DNA of 13,755 nucleotides from Deltaproteobacteria bacterium (GTDB lineage Bacteria; Myxococcota_A; Polyangia; Polyangiales; Ga0077539), in contig CANMAT010000024.1 in the NCBI GenBank assembly GCA_947494865.1, positions 1 to 13,755 on the forward strand, in the 5' to 3' direction. Both the position numbers and the translations under genes were made by a program. Below the pieces are notes generated by a model. The model was given only the letters and a program-made list of their open reading frames with translations. It searched no databases and had not been told where the DNA came from. Every line of letters begins with the position of its first letter. The first letter of the stretch is position 1. Positions 8,390-13,755 of the stretch are shown one piece after another.

Positions 8390-9189
8390 TCAGCGCGCGA
8401 AGCGGTCGAGGCCGAAGCGGCGAAGGGCGTTGGCGGTGGTGGCGCGGCGCAGGTCGCGCTCGGCGAGGCCGAGGGTGTTCGCGAGGTGGGCGGCGGTGCG
8501 CGCGAGGTACGCGGGCTCGTTGCGCTTGCCGCGAAAGGGCATCGGCGCGAGGTAGGGGGCGTCGGTCTCGATGAGCATGCGATCGAGGGGGACGGTCTTC
8601 GCGGCGGCGCGCAGGTCGTCAGACTTCTTGAAGGTGACGATGCCCGAGAACGAGATGTCGAAGCCGAGATCCATCGCGGCCCTGGCGAACGCGGCGTCTT
8701 CGGAGAAGCAGTGGATCACGCCGCCCACGTCGCGGGCGCCCTCGTCGCGCAAGATGGCGAGGGTGTCGCCGGGGGCCGCGCGGGTGTGAATCACCAGGGG
8801 CTTCTTGACTGCCTTCGCGAGCGCCACGAAGCGCCGAAACGCCTCGCGCTGCGCCTCGCGCGGCGAGTGGTCGTAGTGGTAGTCGAGCCCCACCTCGCCG
8901 ACGGCCACCACGCGCTCGCGGCGCGCGAGCGACGCCATGGACTCGAGCGCCGCGTCGGTGGCGTGCACGGCGTCGTGCGGGTGGATGCCCACGGTGGCCA
9001 CCACGTCGCGGTGCGCGTCGGCGAGGGCCACGGCGTCGGGGCGCTCTCGGTGGCGCGGCCCGACCCGATGGTGACGAACCACGCGATGCCCTCGGCGCGC
9101 CCGCGGGCGAGAATGGCCTCGCGCTCGGCGCCGAAGTCGGCGAAGTCGAGGTGGCAGTGCGAGTCGATGAGGGCTTCGGGGTCGGTCAT
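8390..9189 (-). pseudogene. tatD: TatD-family metal-dependent DNase, interrupted by a one-base frameshift
   Basis: The gene starts at ATG 9189 and reads MTDPEALIDSHCHLDFADFG with the first metal motif HCH (11-13), up to VTIGSGRATESAP. The frame is then lost and the homology resumes in another frame as DAVALADAHRDVVATVGIHPHD. It continues with EVGLDYHYD (metal-bridging Glu), HTRA, HCFS and ETDAPYLAP, to the stop at 8390. Adding one C to the minus-strand CCCC at 9038-9041 restores an unbroken protein of about 266 aa, normal for TatD. TatD proteins are TIM-barrel deoxyribonucleases with 3'-5' exonuclease activity, linked to DNA repair and quality control. All expected active-site motifs are present, so a homopolymer sequencing error or a very recent mutation is more likely than old decay. 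The start overlaps the HEAT gene stop as ATGA. Confidence 0.88.
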
Positions 9190-10328
9190 GGCGTGGCCTC
9201 GAGGCGCGAGAGCGCGCGCCGCGCGGCGTCGCGGATCTCAGACTTGTCGTGCGTGCGGGCCACGCGCGAGAGGGTGTTGCGCGTGCGCTCGCCGCCGACC
9301 GCGCCGAGCGCGTCGATCACGAACGCGGGCTCGACGCCGCCGTCGTCGAGGAGCGACAGGAGCGCCCCCTCGGCGCCCTGGAGCCGCGCGACGCGAACGA
9401 GCTTCACCGCCGCCTCGCGGCGCCCCGGGAGGAGCGAGCGGAGCTGCTCGATGAGGTCGTCGCAGGCGCGCGGGTCGCCGAGGCGCGCGAGGGCGGCGCG
9501 GGCGATGTTGCGCTCGGGCGAGGGGATCACCCGCCACGCCACGACCGCGAGGGCCTCGCGGGCGGGGGCCGCCGCGTCGCCGGTGACGGCCCCGAGGAGC
9601 TCGAGCGCCTCGGCCGTGAGGGCCTCGGTGTCGGCGCCCTCGACGCGCCGACGGCCGCGCACGAAGTCGCAGAGCAGGGGCACCACGCCGTCGTCGCCCA
9701 TGCGCGCGAGGGCCATCGCGGCGCTCACCGCGACGCGCTGCGACGGGTCGTCGAGCTCGGCGCGCAGGGCCGCGAGGGCGCGCGCGCGGGCGTCGTCGTC
9801 GAGGGCGTTCTCGGTGCGGTGATCGGGGTCGAGGGCGAAGAGCCGGCCCACCTGCTCGGCGGCCTCGGCGGCGATCCACGGGTCGTCGCTGGCCAGCGAC
9901 GCGACGGCCACCGCGAAGCCCTCGCGCGCGTCGAGCGAGAGCACCCCGAGGAGGCACTGGAAGCGCACGTCGGCGTGGTCGCTCTCGAGCGACTGCTTCA
10001 ACAGCTCGAGCGCGCGCTCGCCGCCCATCTCGGCGAGGGCCACCGCGGCGAGCTGGCGCACGTCGCTGTCGCCGTCGTCGAGGCGCGTGGCCACGCGGTC
10101 GGCGAGGTGCCGCGCGCGCAGGATGCCCAGGGCCGTGAGGGCCGCGCAGCGCACCTCCGAGAAGGTGTCGTCGACGAGGGGCGCGAGGGCGTCGGCGGCG
10201 GCGCGCGGCTGCACGTCGCCCACCATGCCGAGGTCGCGCGCGGCCGAGGCGCGCACCGCGGGCTTCGAAGCGCGCAGGTCGCGCAGCGCGGCGTCGTAGT
10301 TTCTTCGCAGCGGTGCCAGGCCGAACAT
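9186..10328 (-). CDS. HEAT-repeat (armadillo-like helical) protein
   Basis: A 380-aa all-helical protein without signal peptide or membrane segment, so it is presumably cytosolic. HEAT/PBS-lyase-type repeats run along the chain with the pattern D-x-VR-x2-AA-x-AL. Examples are PAVRASAARDLGMVG (23-37), SEVRCAALTALGIL (57-70), SDVRQLAAVALAEMG (88-102), HADVRFQCLLGVLSL (118-132), QRVAVSAAMALARMG (197-211), ERNIARAALARLGDP (272-286) and SEIRDAARRALSRL (363-376). Such solenoids are protein-interaction scaffolds, and no catalytic motif is seen. It starts 4 bp after the metG stop and its TGA overlaps the tatD ATG (9186-9189), so it is translationally coupled within the ricT-metG-tatD unit. A role linked to TatD, MetG or RicT is suggested only by this position. 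Confidence 0.85.
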   Translation of the reverse strand: MFGLAPLRRNYDAALRDLRASKPAVRASAARDLGMVGDVQPRAAADALAPLVDDTFSEVRCAALTALGILRARHLADRVATRLDDGDSDVRQLAAVALAEMGGERALELLKQSLESDHADVRFQCLLGVLSLDAREGFAVAVASLASDDPWIAAEAAEQVGRLFALDPDHRTENALDDDARARALAALRAELDDPSQRVAVSAAMALARMGDDGVVPLLCDFVRGRRRVEGADTEALTAEALELLGAVTGDAAAPAREALAVVAWRVIPSPERNIARAALARLGDPRACDDLIEQLRSLLPGRREAAVKLVRVARLQGAEGALLSLLDDGGVEPAFVIDALGAVGGERTRNTLSRVARTHDKSEIRDAARRALSRLEATP

Positions 10329-10332
10329 GGGG

Positions 10333-12345
10333 CTACTTCACCCGCGTGCCGGGCGCGTGATCCTTCTCGAAGGTGGCGAGCGAGAGGCCGTCGGAGGGCC
10401 CCGCTGCGAGGAGCATCCCGTGCGACACGAGCCCGCCGCCGAAGTCGCGCGGCGGGAGATTGGCCACGACGATCACCTGCTTGCCCACGAGCGCTTCGGG
10501 CGCGTACGCGAGCGCGATGCCCGCGATGATGGTGCGGGGCCCGGCCGCTTCGCCGAGGTCGACGGACAGCTTGAGGAGCTTGTCTTTGCGCGGGATGCGC
10601 TCGGCCGCGAGCACCTTCGCGAGGCGAAGGTCTACGGTGGCCATGAGCTGCTCGTACGTGAGCGGCCCCGGCGGCGCCTCGGCGGGCTTCGCCTCGGCGG
10701 GCTTCGCCGCCTTGGGAGCCTTCGCGGGCGCCTCGGGCTTCGTCTCTTCGGTGGTCACGTCGAGCTCCTTGAAGATCTGCGCCTGCTGCTGCGCATCGAA
10801 TTTGGCGAACACGGGCTGCCCCGGCGCGAGGGCGGTGTGCGCCGCGAGGCCGCCCCACGCGAGGGGCCACAGGTCGGCGTCGACGCGCGGCGCGAGCGGG
10901 TCGAGGCCGAGCTGCGCGCGGATGGCGTCGCTCTTCGACGGCGTGGCGGGCCAGAGCATCACCGACACCACGCGCACGAGCTCGAGCACGTGAGAGACGA
11001 CGGCCGCGAGGCGCGCGAGGTCGCCGGCCTTGGCGAGCCTCCACGGCGCGCTCTCGTCGAAGTAGCGGTTGCCCGCGCGGGCGAGCTCGATGGTGGCCTC
11101 GAGCGCGCGGTGCGGCGCGGGCTCGGCCCACGCGGCGGCGGCGTCGCGCGCGGCGGTCGCGGCGAGCGCCTCGAGCGCGCGGTCGGCGTCGCTGAGCGTC
11201 TCCGCGGGCGCGTGCGGAACCCTACCGTCGAAGTGCTTCGCGAAGGGGAGGGCGCGGTTGAGCAGGTTGCCCACGGTCTCGGCGAGGTCGCTGCGGGCGC
11301 GCGACACGAGCGAGGGCACCGACCACTCGCCGTCTTGCCCGAGCGACACCTCGCGGAGCAGAAAGTACCGCAGCACGTCGGCGCCCACGGCGTCGGCCAC
11401 GCGCACCGGGTCGGTGGTGCCGCGGCCGTGCGAGGGGCCCTCGCGGCTCTTCGAGAGCTTCTGCCCGTCGGTGAGCAGCCACCCGTGGCTCCAGATGGTG
11501 CGCGGGAGCTTGTCGTCGGCGTACCCCGCGCTCATGAGGAACGCGGGCCAGTACACCGCGTGAAAGCGCAGGATGTCTTTGCCCACGAGCTGCACGTCGG
11601 GCGGCCAGAGCGCGCCCTCGCGCTCGGTGCCCGCGAGCGCCGTGAGGTAGTTGAACAGCGCGTCGAACCACACGTACATCACGTGCTTGGGGTCGCCGGG
11701 CACGGGGATGCCCCACGAGAAGCTGGTGCGCGAGATCGACAGGTCGCGCAGGCCGCCCTCGACGAACGACACCACCTCGTTGAGCCGCGTCTCGGGGCGC
11801 ACGAACGTGGGGTTGCGCTTGTAGAACTCGAGCAGCCGGTCGCCGTAGGCGCTGAGCTTGAAGAAGTAAGACTGCTCCGTGACGCGCTCGACGGGGCGGC
11901 CGTGCACGGGGCACAGGTTGCCCTCGAGGAGCTCCTTCTCGGTCTTGTGGTCTTCGCAGGCGACGCAGTAGAGGCCCTCGTACGAGCCGAGGTAGATGTC
12001 GCCGCTGTCGACGCACCGCTGCCACGCGCGCTGCACGCCCTCTTCGTGGCGCCGCTCGGTGGTGCGAATGAAATCGTCGGGGCGGCAGAGGAGCTTCGGC
12101 CACAGGTCGCGGAAGCGCTCGGACATCTCGTCGACGAAGGCCTGCGGGCTCATGGCCTTGCGCTGGGCCTCGCGCTCGAGCTTGAGCCCGTGCTCGTCGG
12201 TGCCGGTGAGAAAGAACGTGCGCTCGCCGCGCAGCGCGTGGAAGCGCGCGAGCGCGTCGGCCACCACGGTGGTGTAGGCCGTGCCCACGTGGGGCGACGA
12301 GTTCACGTAGTAGATCGGCGTGGTGACATAGAAGCGCTGGGTCAT
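10333..12345 (-). CDS. metG: Methionyl-tRNA synthetase with C-terminal tRNA-binding domain
   Basis: A 670-aa cytosolic class I synthetase charging tRNA-Met. The HIGH-type motif is PHVGT (18-22) in the Rossmann fold. A single zinc knuckle is formed by Cys127, Cys130, Cys145 and His148. WFDALFNYL (226-234) lies in the active-site region, and the KMSKS-type motif is KLSKS (296-300). The following loop REGPSHGRGTT (301-311) is about six residues longer than the usual LGN-VV stretch before DP. The anticodon-binding helical domain covers about 350-500. After a linker of Lys/Pro/Ala repeats (535-560) comes an EMAPII/Trbp111-like domain (562-670: VDLRLAKVLAAERIPRKDKL, TIIAGIA, GKQVIVVANLPPR). GAAGAGG upstream of ATG 12345 can serve as ribosome site. 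A TATACC hexamer at 12376-12381 could be part of a weak internal promoter in the 74-bp gap to ricT. Confidence 0.96.
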   Translation of the reverse strand: MTQRFYVTTPIYYVNSSPHVGTAYTTVVADALARFHALRGERTFFLTGTDEHGLKLEREAQRKAMSPQAFVDEMSERFRDLWPKLLCRPDDFIRTTERRHEEGVQRAWQRCVDSGDIYLGSYEGLYCVACEDHKTEKELLEGNLCPVHGRPVERVTEQSYFFKLSAYGDRLLEFYKRNPTFVRPETRLNEVVSFVEGGLRDLSISRTSFSWGIPVPGDPKHVMYVWFDALFNYLTALAGTEREGALWPPDVQLVGKDILRFHAVYWPAFLMSAGYADDKLPRTIWSHGWLLTDGQKLSKSREGPSHGRGTTDPVRVADAVGADVLRYFLLREVSLGQDGEWSVPSLVSRARSDLAETVGNLLNRALPFAKHFDGRVPHAPAETLSDADRALEALAATAARDAAAAWAEPAPHRALEATIELARAGNRYFDESAPWRLAKAGDLARLAAVVSHVLELVRVVSVMLWPATPSKSDAIRAQLGLDPLAPRVDADLWPLAWGGLAAHTALAPGQPVFAKFDAQQQAQIFKELDVTTEETKPEAPAKAPKAAKPAEAKPAEAPPGPLTYEQLMATVDLRLAKVLAAERIPRKDKLLKLSVDLGEAAGPRTIIAGIALAYAPEALVGKQVIVVANLPPRDFGGGLVSHGMLLAAGPSDGLSLATFEKDHAPGTRVK

Positions 12346-12419
12346 GCGGTGCCTCTTCGCGGAAGAAGGGGCCGAGGTATAGCCGCGCCCTCGCGCGATC
12401 GCACGCGAAACAGCGGACC

Positions 12420-13755
12420 CTACGGCGCGCCGTCGTCGGGCCCCTCGTCGGCGCTCGGGGCCGCCGCGGGGCGGTGCGCGGGGTCGGGCGCGAAGAGCGC
12501 CTGCACCTCTTCGACGGCGAAGGTCTCGGCGTGGCCGTCGGCGAAGGCGACGCGCACCGTGCGAGCGAGCACGTCGACGTCGCGCACGCGCCCCTCGCCC
12601 CGGGGCGTGGTGACGCGCTTGCCCTGCTTCGGAAAGAGCGCGCGCTGCTGGCGGTAGAACGCGTCCTCGTACACGAGGCAACGCATGAGGCGCCCGCACA
12701 CGCCCGACACGCGCTGCGGGGTGAGGGCGAGGCCCTGATCCTTCGCGTGGCGAATGGAGACCGGCGCGAATTCGGAGAGGAACGTGTTGCAGCAGAGCTG
12801 GAGCCCGCAGGGGCCCACGCCGCCGATGTTCTTCGCGGCGTCGCGCACGCCCACGTGGCGGATCTCGACGCGCCCGCGCAGCGCCGTGGTGAGCGAGCGC
12901 GCCACGTCGCGGAGCTCCAGCCGCTCTTCGCTGGCGAGGTAGACCAGCGAGCGGCCGCCCGCGAGGGCGCACTCGACGCGCACCACCTTGGCGGCGAGCT
13001 TGAGGTCGTGCACCACCTTGGAGGCGAGGCGAAACGCGTCGGCCTCGCGCACCCGCGTGCGCGCCTCGGCGCGGAGGTCGGCCTCGCCCGCGCGGCGCAG
13101 CACGCGCATCGCGAGGCGCGCCGTCACGAGCTGCCTGCGCGGCGCGGAGGTCACCATCGCGAGCTCGATGCCCTGCTCGCTCTCGAGCACCACGGTCTCG
13201 CCCTTGCGCAGCGCCACGTTGCCCGCGTCGACCGCGACGGCCCGCGGCGCACCCGCGGTGCGCGCCATCGCGACGCCCGTGAGCGCGGCGTGGTCGGCCC
13301 ACTCGTACTCGGGAAACTCGGGCTCACCGAGCGCGTCGACCTCGCTCACCTCGGCGAGCGGGAGGTAGAGTCGCCGCGGCGGCGCGGGCTCTGCCGCCAC
13401 GGGCTCGACGGGGGCGATAGGCTCTGCGACCGCGACGGGGCGCGGCTCCGGTGCGTGCTGCGGCGGCGTGGGCTGCGGACGGCGCTCGGGCGGTAGCGCG
13501 TCGTTGGGCCGCGCACCCTGCTGCATCGGCCGCGGCGGCGGCCCACCCCGCTGCGGCGGCGCCTGCATCGGTCGCGGCGGCGGCCCACCACGCTGCGGGG
13601 CGCGGGCATCGACGGGCTGCGCGACGGCCTCGCCCGGCACGCGGGGCGGCCGGGGGATCGACGGGTTCGCGGGGCCGTGCGGGGGACTCCGCGAGGGCCT
13701 CGGAGGCTCGTTGGGTCGCTTCGAGGGCCTCGGAGGCTCGTTGCCCTGGGGCCTC
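12420..13755 (-). CDS. ricT: RicT/YaaT-like PSP1-domain protein, 5' end beyond window
   Basis: The frame stays open to the window edge, giving 444 visible residues. Residues are counted here from an internal GTG at 13640, which may not be the real start. A disordered Pro/Arg-rich N-region runs to about 125, with repeats NEPPRPS and QRGGPPPRPMQ. It is followed by LRKGETVVLESEQGIELAMV (144-163) and the PSP1 core. Cysteine motifs are PCGLQLCC (277-284) and VCGRLMRCLVYE (314-325), between which lies FAPVSIRHAKDQ. The second motif has Arg320 where many relatives have Cys. RicT (YaaT) works with RicA and RicF in an Fe-S complex that stimulates RNase Y in Bacillus. Distant relatives commonly sit between holB and metG, as here. 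The C-tail after 385 is acidic and Ala/Pro-rich. metG starts 74 bp downstream. Confidence 0.88.
   Translation of the reverse strand, partial: RPQGNEPPRPSKRPNEPPRPSRSPPHGPANPSIPRPPRVPGEAVAQPVDARAPQRGGPPPRPMQAPPQRGGPPPRPMQQGARPNDALPPERRPQPTPPQHAPEPRPVAVAEPIAPVEPVAAEPAPPRRLYLPLAEVSEVDALGEPEFPEYEWADHAALTGVAMARTAGAPRAVAVDAGNVALRKGETVVLESEQGIELAMVTSAPRRQLVTARLAMRVLRRAGEADLRAEARTRVREADAFRLASKVVHDLKLAAKVVRVECALAGGRSLVYLASEERLELRDVARSLTTALRGRVEIRHVGVRDAAKNIGGVGPCGLQLCCNTFLSEFAPVSIRHAKDQGLALTPQRVSGVCGRLMRCLVYEDAFYRQQRALFPKQGKRVTTPRGEGRVRDVDVLARTVRVAFADGHAETFAVEEVQALFAPDPAHRPAAAPSADEGPDDGAP
13521..13598. repeat. In-frame 42-bp repeat in ricT N-region (14 aa)
   Basis: Two copies, at 13521-13556 and 13563-13598, share 34 of 36 bases. 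On the minus strand they encode two copies of QRGGPPPRPMQ within a 14-residue period. The unit combines RGG and proline-rich sequence and was probably made by tandem duplication. Confidence 0.8.
13692..13743. repeat. In-frame 30-bp repeat at the window edge (10 aa)
   Basis: An identical 22-bp stretch occurs at 13692-13713 and 13722-13743, a 30-bp period. On the minus strand in the ricT frame it reads NEPPRPSKRP then NEPPRPSRSP. More copies may lie beyond the window end. Confidence 0.8.

Noticed and set aside
12391..12408. A hairpin in the ricT-metG gap as terminator
   Set aside because: The stem is only 5 bp with no T-run, and the gene order favours read-through.
10327..12657. A 776-codon plus-strand frame opposite metG
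   Set aside because: It lies antisense to a fully convincing methionyl-tRNA synthetase and has shadow-type composition.

Overview
This is a very GC-rich, densely coded chromosomal window that reads like a myxobacterium (Myxococcota). The evidence is an exported protein with a MYXO-CTERM-type tail (Cys, hydrophobic helix, Arg run), a TPR/PEGA-type exported protein, a PD40 (TolB-like) C-terminus, a sigma-54-dependent response regulator, and third positions that are almost always G or C. The genus cannot be fixed from sequence alone. No tRNA, rRNA, insertion sequence or CRISPR array was seen, and no gap exceeds about 200 bases.

Left part (1-5226). The 3' end of a PD40 beta-propeller gene converges on a minus-strand pair: a DUF2723-type membrane glycosyltransferase with C-terminal TPRs, followed 10 bp later by a small exported TPR/PEGA-like protein. 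The 88-bp convergent gap is almost filled by four copies of a perfect 16-bp palindrome at a 22-bp period. Divergent from the DUF2723 gene, with only 27 bp between start codons, is a secreted Ig-like protein with a MYXO-CTERM sorting tail. Its end overlaps by 41 bp the end of a convergent NtrC-family response regulator. The overlap writes an Arg tail on one strand and an acidic tail on the other.

Middle (5227-7398). A 198-bp gap holds a tandem 9-bp repeat. It is followed by uridine kinase (udk) and a [2Fe-2S] ferredoxin in tandem, converging on an SDR oxidoreductase.

Right part (7466-13755, all minus strand). This looks like one transcription unit in the order ricT (5' end beyond the window) - metG - HEAT-repeat protein - tatD - bet. 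The ricT/metG/tatD order is a familiar housekeeping cluster. The unusual members are the HEAT protein, which is coupled to tatD by an ATGA overlap, and a terminal lambda Red-beta/Bet-type single-strand annealing protein with no phage genes around it. tatD carries an apparent one-base deletion in a C4/G4 run. It breaks the reading frame although all expected metal-site motifs survive on either side.

Most interesting items: the palindrome array, the lone Bet protein next to the TatD nuclease, the tatD frameshift, the Arg/Asp antisense tail overlap, and a TMEM260-like (DUF2723) enzyme beside an Ig-like surface protein.
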